In this document: positions 28,258 through 36,587 of the stretch, piece after piece
How the letters are laid out: every line of letters starts with the position of its first letter
How positions within the stretch are numbered: position 1 is the first letter of the stretch
Assembly: GCF_947331465.1 (NCBI RefSeq)
Contig: NZ_CAMZOK010000002.1
Span: 496,001 to 560,000 of the forward strand
DNA length: 64,000 nucleotides
DNA from: Shimia sp. Alg240-R146
Lineage (GTDB): Bacteria > Pseudomonadota > Alphaproteobacteria > Rhodobacterales > Rhodobacteraceae
Direction of reading: 5' to 3'
Position numbers and translations under genes: made by a program
Notes under the pieces: model-generated
What the model saw: only the letters and a program-made list of their open reading frames with translations
The model's database searches: none
What the model was told of the DNA's origin: nothing

Positions 28258-30303
28258 ATGGCAGAAACGGTCGGCTATTCGGTAGAAGACAACGTGGCGG
28301 TGCTGAGGATCAGCCAACCGCCCAACAATGCTTTGACCTCTGATGTGTGCGCCGCGCTGACAGCTGCCTTGGAACGGGCAGCGGCGGTGCCCGAGGTTCA
28401 GGCAGTTGTGATCATGGGCGCAGGCGGCATTTTCAGTGCTGGACACGCGATCGGCACCCTGAACACCAAAAGCGCGTCGGACGTGGCCGCACTTTGTACC
28501 ACCATCGAGAAATCTACTCTGCCGGTTGTCGCGGCGGTCTCCGGTGTTGCGATGGGCGCGGGACTGGATGTGGTGTTGGCCTGTCACTACAGGCTGGCAG
28601 ACGCGCAGGCACGGGTCGGGTTTCCTGAAGTGGGGCTGGGCCTGATGAGCGGCGCGGGCGGCACGCAGCGCGCACCTCGGCTCGCAGGGGCCGACGTTAG
28701 CCTTGAAATGATGCTCACAGGTGTTCAGAAATCGGTGACTGAACCCGGACCACGTGCGTTTTTTGATCATGTTGTGAAGAGCAACCTTGAAGAAGTTGCG
28801 GTCGAGTTTGCCAAAAGCGTAGTGGACGAGAGACTTGGTGTGCGCCAAACGTCTGCGCGTCGCGAGGGGTTGGCAGATGCATCCGCCTTTGATGCCGCGT
28901 TGGCGAAGTGGCGGGCGCGGGCGCCGCACCATTCGAAATCCGCCAACAAAGATATATTGGACTGCGTCGAGGCATGCCGTCTGTTGCCATTTGAGGCGGG
29001 GTTGGCGTTTGAAAAAGAGCGGTTCAAGGCCCGCGTTGAGGCGCCGGAATTTTTGGCATTGCGCCACATCGCTCTGGCAGAACGGCGAGCGGCCCACTTC
29101 CCTGAACGGGCCGTAGGGACAGCTGGACCCGTTAAGCTTGTCGCCGTGATCGGCCTTGGCGCGGTGGGGGCAGGGTTTGCTGTGGCCGCGCTTTTGGCCG
29201 GCTTTGAGGTTGTCGGGGTCGAGCGTGGGGCAAAACCGCTTGAAAGCGGATTGGAACGGATCCGACTGCTTTTGGACAAGGCGGTGCAGGGCGGGCAGCT
29301 GTCGGCTCTGAAGCGGGATGGTATCGAGGCGTGCTTGCACAGCGGGGGCGATCTGGTGGCGGTGGCGGAAGCGGATTTTGTGCTGGTAGCGTCCGGTCAG
29401 AACCCGGAGGTGGAACGTCAGATTTTTGCGCAATTGGATGGGATTTCCAAAGAAGGTGCTGTTTTGGCCGCGCATGGGCCTCAGGCGGATGTAGACGCGC
29501 TGGCGCTTGAAACAGGGTGCCCTGAGGAGGTTATGGGGCTGTCTTTCCCGACTGCGGCGCATCTGTCGCCCGGTGTGGAAGTCGTCGTTGGCGCTCAGAC
29601 CTCTGAGGCCACTGTGGTGCGTGCGCTGTCGGTGTTGAAGGCGATGCACAAAGCGCCGGTGCGGGTGACGCCCCACGTTGGCCTGATAGGTCACTCTGTG
29701 ACGACAGCAGCGCTGCGCGCGGCGGAGAACATGGTGCTGCACGGCGCAAAGCCTGAGGACATTGATAAGGCGATGCGGGACTGGGGCATGTCGCTGGGCC
29801 CGTTTGAGGCGGCGGACCTTGTGGGGCTAGAGGCCCCTTGGGTGGTGCCCGGCGGTGCCGCCCTGAGTGAGGCCTTGGCGCGACGGATGTGGACCGGACG
29901 TGCGGCAGGGCGCGGTTGGTACCGGTATGAAGGCAGTCACCCGCAGGAGATTGCTGCGGAGCTCGACGACTTTCTGCATCAAGTGCGATCGGAGGCGGCG
30001 CGCACGCCCAAAGCATTCAGCGGCACTCAAATTCAGAGCAGATGCCTTGCGGCGATGGCCAATGCTGGTGTGGGCTTGCTGCGCAAGGGCGTGGTGGCTT
30101 CGCCCTCAGATATCGATGTGGCGCTGGTGCACGGGTTTGGATTTCCCCGTTGGCGAGGCGGACCGATGATGGCTGCACAGCAAGCTGGTTTGGTGCGCGT
30201 GCGGGCAACGCTGCGGGCGATGAAAGCCGAAGGCGACAGCTTGTCAGCCCCTGATCCCGTGTTTGATTATCTTATCAAGAATGGCGGGCATCTGGCGCGG
30301 TGA
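28258..30303 (+). CDS. FadJ/FadB-like enoyl-CoA hydratase / 3-hydroxyacyl-CoA dehydrogenase with altered active site
   Basis: The 681-residue fusion has a crotonase domain (about 1-190; FSAGHAIGTL oxyanion region, VGFPEVGLGLMSGAGGTQRAPRLAG with one catalytic Glu). A 3-hydroxyacyl-CoA dehydrogenase NAD domain starts near residue 295 (VIGLGAVGAGFA, a good GxGxxG). Two C-terminal helical domains follow (GHSVTTAALRAAENMVLHGAKPEDIDKAM). Two departures are visible. The first crotonase Glu is Asp (GAGLDVVLAC). The dehydrogenase catalytic His of the HFFxP motif is Ser (GLSFPTAAHLSPGVEVV), although the paired Glu remains. It may be a specialised or partly inactive beta-oxidation enzyme. It is transcribed alone. 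Confidence 0.88.
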   Translation: MAETVGYSVEDNVAVLRISQPPNNALTSDVCAALTAALERAAAVPEVQAVVIMGAGGIFSAGHAIGTLNTKSASDVAALCTTIEKSTLPVVAAVSGVAMGAGLDVVLACHYRLADAQARVGFPEVGLGLMSGAGGTQRAPRLAGADVSLEMMLTGVQKSVTEPGPRAFFDHVVKSNLEEVAVEFAKSVVDERLGVRQTSARREGLADASAFDAALAKWRARAPHHSKSANKDILDCVEACRLLPFEAGLAFEKERFKARVEAPEFLALRHIALAERRAAHFPERAVGTAGPVKLVAVIGLGAVGAGFAVAALLAGFEVVGVERGAKPLESGLERIRLLLDKAVQGGQLSALKRDGIEACLHSGGDLVAVAEADFVLVASGQNPEVERQIFAQLDGISKEGAVLAAHGPQADVDALALETGCPEEVMGLSFPTAAHLSPGVEVVVGAQTSEATVVRALSVLKAMHKAPVRVTPHVGLIGHSVTTAALRAAENMVLHGAKPEDIDKAMRDWGMSLGPFEAADLVGLEAPWVVPGGAALSEALARRMWTGRAAGRGWYRYEGSHPQEIAAELDDFLHQVRSEAARTPKAFSGTQIQSRCLAAMANAGVGLLRKGVVASPSDIDVALVHGFGFPRWRGGPMMAAQQAGLVRVRATLRAMKAEGDSLSAPDPVFDYLIKNGGHLAR

Positions 30304-30326
30304 CTTTTTCGCGTGCCAAGAGCGTG

Positions 30327-30542
30327 TCAGGCAAATGAGATCCCAACGATCACAGTCATTAACCCCAGAACGGAAAGGAACAAGGAGCCGAGGTTGAGCG
30401 GGATCACCTTTTGCACAGCCTCCCGCAAGTCTTCGTCGGAGAGACCCGCGCGGCGGGCTTTGTTCACTTTGACAATCGAGAGAAGCAGTCCGATCAAGCC
30501 AATCACAGAAATGGCTGCGCCCACCCAGATAATCCAGCTCAT
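30327..30542 (-). CDS. Small membrane protein, conserved hypothetical
   Basis: This 71-residue protein has two hydrophobic helices (about 3-25 and 50-70) joined by a basic-acidic loop, VNKARRAGLSDEDLREAVQK. A GGAG-type Shine-Dalgarno precedes the ATG. It is convergent with the FadJ-like gene and divergent from gapR. I recall similar proteins in Rhodobacteraceae without a function. Confidence 0.72.
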   Translation of the reverse strand: MSWIIWVGAAISVIGLIGLLLSIVKVNKARRAGLSDEDLREAVQKVIPLNLGSLFLSVLGLMTVIVGISFA

Positions 30543-30778
30543 GATGTGTCTCCTCGCGGTAACTTGCGCTAGGCGCCTATCGTATCAGAGGTACGCACGC
30601 AAGGCCGCCCACGCGGTTGGACGCGCAAATGCCGCATAGCGCGCGATCGCCTGTTGCAGGGGAGTGTAGGGGGCGCTAGGTTGCGGCCTCGATTGCAGTC
30701 GTCACCTTGGCGACCAGTCGCTTCCGTTTCGTTTCCAGCCGTCAGGCCGCTGTGCCGGGCCACCATCCAGGAGTTCTC

Positions 30779-31063
30779 ATGTCCGACTTCTCGTCCGATA
30801 CCCCGACCGAAAGCAGTGCCGACAGCAGCTATCGCGTGACCGCAGGCGAATTGCGCCAGTTTGTTGAGCGTTATGAGCGTCTTGAGATGGAAAAGAAGGA
30901 CATCGCGGACCAGCAAAAAGAGGTCATGGCCGAGGCCAAGTCGCGTGGGTACGACACCAAAGTGCTGCGCAAGGTTGTGGCGTTGCGCAAGCGTGACAAA
31001 GACGACATCGCCGAAGAAGAAGCGGTGCTGGAAATGTACAAAGAAGCGCTAGGCATGTCCTGA
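30779..31063 (+). CDS. gapR: GapR-type DNA-binding protein (DUF2312)
   Basis: The 94-residue product contains the DUF2312 core: YRVTAGELRQFVERYERLEMEKKDI, then EAKSRGYDTKVLRKVVALRKRDKDDIAEEEAVLEMYK. GapR is a nucleoid-associated protein of Alphaproteobacteria that binds overtwisted DNA ahead of moving polymerases and assists topoisomerases. The ATG at 30779 was chosen because the family starts a few residues before this core. The longer frame to 30707 has no support. Confidence 0.92.
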   Translation: MSDFSSDTPTESSADSSYRVTAGELRQFVERYERLEMEKKDIADQQKEVMAEAKSRGYDTKVLRKVVALRKRDKDDIAEEEAVLEMYKEALGMS

Positions 31064-31112
31064 CGTTGCGGCGGCGCCTGACGGGGGCCGCTACTACCTT
31101 TCCGTGATTGAT

Positions 31113-31988
31113 TCAGGGCGTGATGAGCGTGACGCCCGGGATGCGTTCGATCAGGAAGACGTCTTCGTCGTAGATGTCAGACATCGCCTCGACGAAGTCT
31201 TCGGACCAACCCGGCAGATCCAGCTCTTCTTCGACCTCATGCTCAAGGGCAAACTTGTCCAGGAACGCCGCAATCACGCGGCGTTTTTGCATTTCGGTTA
31301 AGTCGGGATGTGTTGCGACATATTCCTCAAAGCGCAGCCCGCCCTCCGGCGACATGATAGAGCGCAGCAGATCAGTGCCACCTTCAACGGGTGTGGTGTG
31401 GTCAAGACCGGCGAACTCACGCAGCACTTCTTCCCAGATCAGCGGCGTGTCCTCATTACACCAAACCGTCACCGGCACGTCCGGCAGCGCCTGACGCACC
31501 CGCATCACAAGTTCTGACCAGCGCAGTGCCATTGGCGCTGAGCCGCCTGTCACCACTTCGAGGTCTTTTTCGGTACTGCCATTCACCAGAGCCGGCAAAA
31601 AGGTGGCCGGGTCACGGATGGCCAGAAACACCTCAATGTCCTCTGCGTGAAAAATCCGGGAAAAATCCATCAGTCGCTCGGTGGCGTTTGGATAGATCCG
31701 ATTCTCGCGCACGGCGCCGCGCGGCACCCCAAAGAAGTTGCTGTTGGATAGAACGACGCGGTCCGGTAGGCGGTCCCCGATCATACCCCGCAACAGGCCT
31801 TCGCGATGGGCCGGTGAAATCGGATAAGTGTCCACATTGTCCATGATATCGCGAATCTGGCGGCGATAGCTGCGCGGTTCGGGAACGATCACTCCATGCT
31901 CGCTCAGCAGCGTCGTATTTTTTACGAGGCTTTTGACCAGCTTGTTTTCGTCGGTGAAATGGGCGCCAATATGGAGGACGAGCTTCAT
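31113..31988 (-). CDS. Sulfotransferase-like conserved hypothetical protein
   Basis: The 291-residue cytoplasmic protein starts MKLVLHIGAHFTDENKLVKSL, which resembles the HIGAHKTGT phosphosulfate-binding loop of sulfotransferases but lacks the usual Lys-Thr-Gly residues. Later it has AIRDPATFLPALVNGS, similar to the second co-substrate-binding segment (RDP...S). It is best described as sulfotransferase-fold-like, perhaps without activity. It is divergent from the iron-type permease gene and convergent with gapR. Confidence 0.6.
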   Translation of the reverse strand: MKLVLHIGAHFTDENKLVKSLVKNTTLLSEHGVIVPEPRSYRRQIRDIMDNVDTYPISPAHREGLLRGMIGDRLPDRVVLSNSNFFGVPRGAVRENRIYPNATERLMDFSRIFHAEDIEVFLAIRDPATFLPALVNGSTEKDLEVVTGGSAPMALRWSELVMRVRQALPDVPVTVWCNEDTPLIWEEVLREFAGLDHTTPVEGGTDLLRSIMSPEGGLRFEEYVATHPDLTEMQKRRVIAAFLDKFALEHEVEEELDLPGWSEDFVEAMSDIYDEDVFLIERIPGVTLITP

Positions 31989-32074
31989 TTTATGTCTGAT
32001 TTTCCGCGTGGGTCGTGATTAGTATATCTTCGTTTCTGGACAGTGAAACCAGATTCAGGCAACAGAAGGGCGCA

Positions 32075-33733
32075 ATGAAGGAAACACATCTGCCAAAACG
32101 CTCTTTTGCGCCTCTTCGCCTGGGGGTCGATCCCTGGTCTGCGGGGGCGTTTTTGATTGCAGTTATTGTTCTTGCACCGATTGTCGCGGTGATCTGGATA
32201 GCCTTTCACCCGGTGGAAAACATTTGGCCGCATTTGATGTCGACCACGCTGCCACGGTATCTGCGCACGACATTGATCCTGATGGTGGCGGTTGGAGCGA
32301 TATCCGCGACCATCGGCGCAACCGCGGCTTGGTTGACGACGCGTTACGATTTTGTCGGGCGACGCTGGATCGAATGGGCGTTGTTGTTGCCATTGGCGAT
32401 ACCCGCTTATGTCGGCGCTTATGCACTCGTTGATTTTCTGGAATATGCGGGGCCGGTGCAGACCGCCCTGCGCGAGGTGTTTGGCTGGCAGACCGCACGC
32501 GATTACTGGTTCCCGCAAATCCGCTCCCTCGGCGCGGCCATTATGGTGCTGTCGGCCGCGTTGTTCCCATATGTCTACATTCTGGCCCGCGCGGCATTTC
32601 GCGAACAATCCGGCGCGGGCGAAGAAGTTGCACAATCGCTGGGTGCAGGGGCCTTTGGCCGGTTCTGGCGCGTAGGGTTGCCGCTAGCACGTCCGGCGAT
32701 CGCCGCGGGAACCGCGATCGTGATGATGGAAACGGTGAATGATTTTGGCACGGTTGATTATTTTGCAGTGCAGACCCTGACCACTGGTATTTTCAGCGTT
32801 TGGTTGGAAAGCAACAACGCTGGCGGCGCGGCTCAGATCGCGACGGTGGTGTTGGGCCTGGTGATTTTCCTGGTGACCATGGAAAAGGTCAGCCGGCGTA
32901 AGTTTCAGTTCTTTAGCTTGACCACGCGGCATCGCCCGCCAGAGCGCACACAATTGCGCGGAACCGCAGGCTTGGCGGCCTTTGTTGCGTGCTTTCTGCC
33001 CTTTGCCATTGGGTTTCTGCTGCCGTTCTGTGTGATTTTGAATCATGCGTTGGCCAATGCTGAACGCTGGAGCGATCCGGCCTTGCTGAGGGCGCTGGGC
33101 AATACATTGCGCGTGGGCGGAATAGCGGCCGTTCTGACGGTTCTGGCCGGAGTGTTTTTGGTCTATGGAGTGCGCCTGTCGGGGCGAAACTTGCCTCGGC
33201 TTTTGTTGCCTGTAACGACAATTGGTTATGCCGCTCCCGGAGCCGTTCTTGGCGTTGGCATCCTGATCCCGCTTGCCACCGTCGACCACACGTTGGCGGA
33301 CGCCGTGGAGGCCGTGACCGGGCAACCGTCTGGCCTGATCCTCACCGGATCGGCGTTTGCAATTGTTTTGGCGTATTGCGTGCGATTCTTTGCGATTGCT
33401 CAAGGCGCCGCAGATGGAGCCATGGGGCGCGTACCGCCCAGTCTCGCAATGGCTGCGCGTTCGTTGGGCCGCTCAAAAGGGCAAGTCCTGCGCGAAATTT
33501 ATGCGCCACTGATCCGAGGGTCCGTTGGGTCTGCATTGTTGCTGGTGTTCGTGGATTGCGTCAAAGAACTTCCGGCAACCATGCTGTTGCGGCCTTTCAA
33601 CTTTGACACATTGGCGACTCAGGTGCACGATCAGGCAAGTCTGGAAAACCTTGGAGACGCGAGTCCCGGGGCCATTCTGATCGTGTTGGTTGGTCTTGCC
33701 GCTGTCGCTCTTTTGGCGAGGGCCAATAGATAG
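32075..33733 (+). CDS. Ferric-iron-type ABC transporter permease (FbpB-like), orphan
   Basis: The 552-residue product is a duplicated permease with about 12 helices and two binding-protein-dependent transport domains. Each has an EAA-type loop (GEEVAQSLGAGAFGRFWRVGLPLARPAI near 195, and AMAARSLGRSKGQVLREIYAPLIRGS near 470). This is the FbpB/SfuB layout used for ferric iron or thiamine uptake. The ATG at 32075 follows GAAGG. No binding-protein or ATPase gene is adjacent: a sulfotransferase-like gene lies upstream on the other strand and tRNA-Thr starts 50 bases downstream. Its partners must be elsewhere. Confidence 0.88.
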   Translation: MKETHLPKRSFAPLRLGVDPWSAGAFLIAVIVLAPIVAVIWIAFHPVENIWPHLMSTTLPRYLRTTLILMVAVGAISATIGATAAWLTTRYDFVGRRWIEWALLLPLAIPAYVGAYALVDFLEYAGPVQTALREVFGWQTARDYWFPQIRSLGAAIMVLSAALFPYVYILARAAFREQSGAGEEVAQSLGAGAFGRFWRVGLPLARPAIAAGTAIVMMETVNDFGTVDYFAVQTLTTGIFSVWLESNNAGGAAQIATVVLGLVIFLVTMEKVSRRKFQFFSLTTRHRPPERTQLRGTAGLAAFVACFLPFAIGFLLPFCVILNHALANAERWSDPALLRALGNTLRVGGIAAVLTVLAGVFLVYGVRLSGRNLPRLLLPVTTIGYAAPGAVLGVGILIPLATVDHTLADAVEAVTGQPSGLILTGSAFAIVLAYCVRFFAIAQGAADGAMGRVPPSLAMAARSLGRSKGQVLREIYAPLIRGSVGSALLLVFVDCVKELPATMLLRPFNFDTLATQVHDQASLENLGDASPGAILIVLVGLAAVALLARANR

Positions 33734-33783
33734 TCAAAAAGGGGGTTGCAGGCCGTGTGCAATTTTCGTATCCCCCCGCCAGT

Positions 33784-33859
33784 GCCCCTATAGCTCAGCT
33801 GGTAGAGCAACTGATTTGTAATCAGTAGGTCCGCGGTTCGAGTCCGTGTGGGGGCACCA
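33784..33859 (+). tRNA. tRNA-Thr (anticodon TGT)
   Basis: A full cloverleaf is visible: acceptor GCCCCTA with TGGGGGC, D-arm around TAGCTCAGCTGGTAGAGC, anticodon stem ACTGA/TCAGT with loop TTTGTAA (anticodon TGT) and T-arm CGCGG-TTCGAGT-CCGTG. It ends with discriminator A and an encoded CCA. Its 3' half is the integration target of the element that follows. Confidence 0.97.
33815..33853 (+). repeat. attL: tRNA-Thr 3' end, left copy
   Basis: This is the left copy of the 39-base direct repeat, running from the anticodon loop through the T-arm into the acceptor stem. It lies within the intact tRNA-Thr gene, so integration restored a working tRNA. Confidence 0.9.
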
Positions 33860-33921
33860 TTTTTACAAATTAAATCAAAAGCTTGCGCGACGTTCTTCTG
33901 TGAGCGGTTGTCACTTGACGT

Positions 33922-33948
33922 CTGCCGGAAGCATACCGGAAGCAACAG
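33922..33948 (+). repeat. Left arm-type integrase site candidate
   Basis: Two CCGGAAGCA copies (33925-33933 and 33936-33944), 11 bases apart, lie 70 bases inside attL. A near-identical pair in the same orientation lies inside attR at 41840-41866. Paired arm sites near both ends are typical of lambda-like integrases. Confidence 0.6.
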
Positions 33949-34138
33949 GATGAGCATTCGCACTGTTGCATCGCTGCACTACGCCCTAGGGCCAAATCGA
34001 CGTTTGGGGTCGTTTGGCACTGTTGACCCTGATTCTTGCCTGACTCATGTCTTTGCCTAGATGAGCCGTTGCTCAACCGTTCAAACAATCTGTTTTGACG
34101 GTTGGAGAACGGTCAAAGCAACAGTGAAGGATTTAGGT

Positions 34139-34567
34139 ATGACACTTCAAAAAGCAGGCATCGGGGCGGCGCTCCCATTTTTATTCAATCCGGCGACACT
34201 TAGCGTTGTTGCAATCGGCGCGGTTGGTTGGGGCATTTACAACCTGCTGCACGATGAAGACGAGGAAGAGGGAGATGAGACCCCAGCTGCCATCGGTGAT
34301 ACGAAGGTGATTGCCAAGGTGGCTGAAACTACCGATACCAACGCTCCTCAGCAGCAGCCAAAAAGCGGGACAGGCTGGTTCGATTTCCCCGTTTCTGAGG
34401 CGGGCGCAGGTTCTGAGGCCGATGAGGCAGCGGAGGAAGCAGAGCGTAAAGAAATGCTGCGTCGGACGATGTCGGATCTTGGAAAGCGCAGTGCGGCAGC
34501 CCGTGCGAAACGAAAGGCTGCTGCGAGTGAAGCTATAGAAACGCCTAGTGGTTTAGGAGCCGCATGA
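34139..34567 (+). CDS. Unknown island protein with hydrophobic segment and basic tail
   Basis: The 142-residue product begins MTLQKAGIGAALPFLFNPATLSVVAIGAVGWGIYNLL, a likely membrane segment. An acidic stretch (DEDEEEGDE) follows, then a low-complexity middle and a Lys/Arg/Ala-rich helical end (KEMLRRTMSDLGKRSAAARAKRKAAASEA). AAGGA lies upstream of the ATG at 34139, a better start than 34061. It is the only plus-strand gene of the element and lies next to attL, convergent with the cargo cassette. No family is recognised. Confidence 0.6.
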   Translation: MTLQKAGIGAALPFLFNPATLSVVAIGAVGWGIYNLLHDEDEEEGDETPAAIGDTKVIAKVAETTDTNAPQQQPKSGTGWFDFPVSEAGAGSEADEAAEEAERKEMLRRTMSDLGKRSAAARAKRKAAASEAIETPSGLGAA

Positions 34568-34614
34568 CAGCCTCCAGCCCAAACCTGACATTGCAAGCAG
34601 GCGGCGACGATCGC

Positions 34615-35061
34615 TCAATTTGCCATATACTGGATTCTTCTGGATTGCCTCAATAGTGAGCGCATTTGGGTGCACAGCGTCATGATCTCAACGACTCTAT
34701 TGTAGTCAATTGCTTTTTCGGCTGTTCCAAACGCTCCGCCGGTGGCCGCTTCAAAAATGGCCTGATCTAGTTTTACATATTCGGTGTATTTATATCCGAG
34801 GATTCGTTGCGCATCTTCGTTGAAGCAACTTGACGACGAAATGGCTCCTTCTAACTTAACCTGATACAGCCGTTGCTTTTTTTCTTCCTCGTCCGGATCT
34901 GCTAACCAGTACTCGACTGCGTAGCTTTCTATGATCTTTATCTCGGATATGTGATCATTTAGATGTGCAGAGTCCTCTGACTGCATCGCAAAGTAATTTT
35001 GAGCCAAGTAGGTCAATAACGCAGCTGCGAGTGCAGCAAATATCGCGACTAAAAACTCCAA
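34615..35061 (-). CDS. One-helix membrane protein of the GHKL-STAS cassette
   Basis: The 148-residue product starts at TTG (MEFLVAIFAALAAALLTYLAQNYFA), an N-terminal membrane anchor. A cytoplasmic helical domain follows (HLNDHISEIKIIESYAVEYWL, then AQRILGYKYTEYVKLDQAIFEAATGGAFG). It begins 4 bases after the DUF4325 gene, so the two are co-translated. No known domain is recognised. Base use is visibly more A/T-rich than in the core genes. It might be the membrane effector or anchor of the cassette; that is inference. Confidence 0.7.
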   Translation of the reverse strand: MEFLVAIFAALAAALLTYLAQNYFAMQSEDSAHLNDHISEIKIIESYAVEYWLADPDEEEKKQRLYQVKLEGAISSSSCFNEDAQRILGYKYTEYVKLDQAIFEAATGGAFGTAEKAIDYNRVVEIMTLCTQMRSLLRQSRRIQYMAN

Positions 35062-35065
35062 CTAC

Positions 35066-35395
35066 TTACTCGGCCACAGCGCGTTTAATGTGGGTTTCGA
35101 TAGAAATCTTGTACCTTTCGAGTGACGAACTCTGTAAATCGATCCGGATAAGCTTCTGAAGTTTCCTTGCAGTGTATCCTTCATATCGCACTAAACCACC
35201 AAACGCAGACTCCAAAAACGACGAACCACAACTCTTCAATCCATCGAGTTGAACAACCAAAACAGCCTCTGCTTCCTCGGCTGCAATTAGGGCCGGTAGT
35301 AGTTTCTCTTTCCTAAACCGCTCGCCATTGTAGGGACCATCGGCTTCGACACGGCCCGCAGGAAAAGGCCAGAAATCTTCCGCAATAGAAAGCAT
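35066..35395 (-). CDS. STAS-like DUF4325 protein
   Basis: The 109-residue product from the ATG at 35395 starts MLSIAEDFWPFPAGRVEADGPYNGERFRKE. It continues with VLVVQLDGLKSCGSSFLESAFGGLVR, the full DUF4325 pattern (GxR..DGp.nGe.FR, then a Ser-Ser-Phe-Leu-Glu strand-helix, then FGGLVR). This is a STAS-like fold and usually occurs next to GHKL ATPases. The long frame back to 35554 would overlap the ATPase gene by 140 bases; the family start at 35395, 19 bases after the ATPase stop, is preferred. It is probably a phospho- or nucleotide-dependent partner of that ATPase, as SpoIIAA is of SpoIIAB. Confidence 0.85.
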   Translation of the reverse strand: MLSIAEDFWPFPAGRVEADGPYNGERFRKEKLLPALIAAEEAEAVLVVQLDGLKSCGSSFLESAFGGLVRYEGYTARKLQKLIRIDLQSSSLERYKISIETHIKRAVAE

Positions 35396-35414
35396 GTGTA
35401 GTTCTTTCAATTTT

Positions 35415-36587
35415 TCATTCCCCACGCAGATGAAGCGTCCACTCAATGAGTGTGCCCCCGATAGAGTGATCGCGAGACCTCCGTTGCAACGGTCTTCCAG
35501 CGTAATAGTAGCACTCTCCACCTCTACTGAAAATCCGCAGCGAACCGCGGCCACAAATGTCCACCAAGTCTTTCATCTCGGGCAATCCCAGGCCTCTGAA
35601 AGCCTTCCCCGTTTGACTGCTCCTTGGCTTCATCGCTCCCTCTATGTAGGTACCGTCGTTCTCGAATTCAAAGCTCGGCTTTGATGTTAGGACCGATGTT
35701 AAGAAATCGCGCACCGTTTGCGACCAGTTCTTTTGGGCAAAAGTCACCGGAATCGATGCTCCTTGATCATAGATCACGACGGTTAACTCCCTGCTACCTC
35801 TATCGACCGATGCAGTAACCCACCATTTACCAACGTGTCTGAACTTGAAATCGTGGTCATTCGGATATGCATGTTTTGACACATTTATCATGGCCTCAGA
35901 CAGTGCATTGTTTAATGCTATTTCGACATCCTCTTGGATTTGCCGCGCTTCGCCAAGAAAGTCGCACAATCCCAAAATGCTCTGACTTGCCTCCGCCAGC
36001 TCTGCAGAATTGGTTCCCGAAACTATCTTCATCGTTCGTACGTCACCCGAAGTGAAGTATCTTTCAGAAACGCTTTCGGTTAAGCCTAAGATTTCGAAGA
36101 AACCCATTTCGTAGAGGCGCCGGAAAACCGGATCCTTCCACTCGTCTAGGTTAATAGTTGGCGGCACATCATCCATTAATGTGCGCAGCCGGTCATACTC
36201 CGCAGTCATCACTAACGCTGGAGCTGTCGAGAAGCGAGAAATCTGACCAAAATCCATGTATCCTGAGATGCGTCTCTTGCGGCCCAGCGATTTCGGATTT
36301 TTGAACCAGTTATAGGTTTTTCCCGATGCGGATGGCAGCAAGGACTTGAACCTGTTACGCCAATCGGAGATAAATTTCAGTGTCTCGTCAGTATTCGCCG
36401 ACAGGCATATTTCGAGCGGTGGAGTTTCCGGGCGATTTTCAGAAACCACCTCCTCGATGTCCCCGCCATACCAAGCTCGGACTACGTGGCTTTTCCTCTC
36501 CCGCATTCTAATACGAAATGGTTTCTTGGCTTCGACTCTCGCCCTGTGCAGTAACCATTTTTTGTAAGATTTAGTGAGTTTTTTCAT
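35415..36587 (-). CDS. GHKL (histidine-kinase-like) ATPase with STAS-like N-terminal region
   Basis: The 390-residue product has a basic N-terminus, then a region (about 60-170) resembling a STAS fold (YMDFGQISRFSTAPALVMTAEYDRL and RRLYEMGFFEILGL). A C-terminal GHKL ATPase follows: N-box ALNNALSEAMINVSKHAY (223-241, with Glu231 and Asn235), G1 DQGAS (274), G2 RGLGLPEM (331) and G3 GGT (377). There is no HisKA phosphoacceptor, so it is not a classical sensor kinase; anti-sigma or switch kinases and MutL/Hsp90-like ATPases share the fold. It heads the three-gene cassette with DUF4325 and a membrane protein. The function of the set is not known to me; defence or stress signalling is possible. 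Confidence 0.85.
   Translation of the reverse strand: MKKLTKSYKKWLLHRARVEAKKPFRIRMRERKSHVVRAWYGGDIEEVVSENRPETPPLEICLSANTDETLKFISDWRNRFKSLLPSASGKTYNWFKNPKSLGRKRRISGYMDFGQISRFSTAPALVMTAEYDRLRTLMDDVPPTINLDEWKDPVFRRLYEMGFFEILGLTESVSERYFTSGDVRTMKIVSGTNSAELAEASQSILGLCDFLGEARQIQEDVEIALNNALSEAMINVSKHAYPNDHDFKFRHVGKWWVTASVDRGSRELTVVIYDQGASIPVTFAQKNWSQTVRDFLTSVLTSKPSFEFENDGTYIEGAMKPRSSQTGKAFRGLGLPEMKDLVDICGRGSLRIFSRGGECYYYAGRPLQRRSRDHSIGGTLIEWTLHLRGE

Noticed and set aside
28204-29742. A 512-codon open frame antisense to the FadJ-like gene
   Set aside because: It is a shadow of the crotonase and dehydrogenase domains, with no domain of its own.
35396-35554. Long N-terminal extension of the DUF4325 protein
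   Set aside because: It would overlap the GHKL ATPase by 140 bases; the DUF4325 pattern starts exactly at the internal ATG at 35395.
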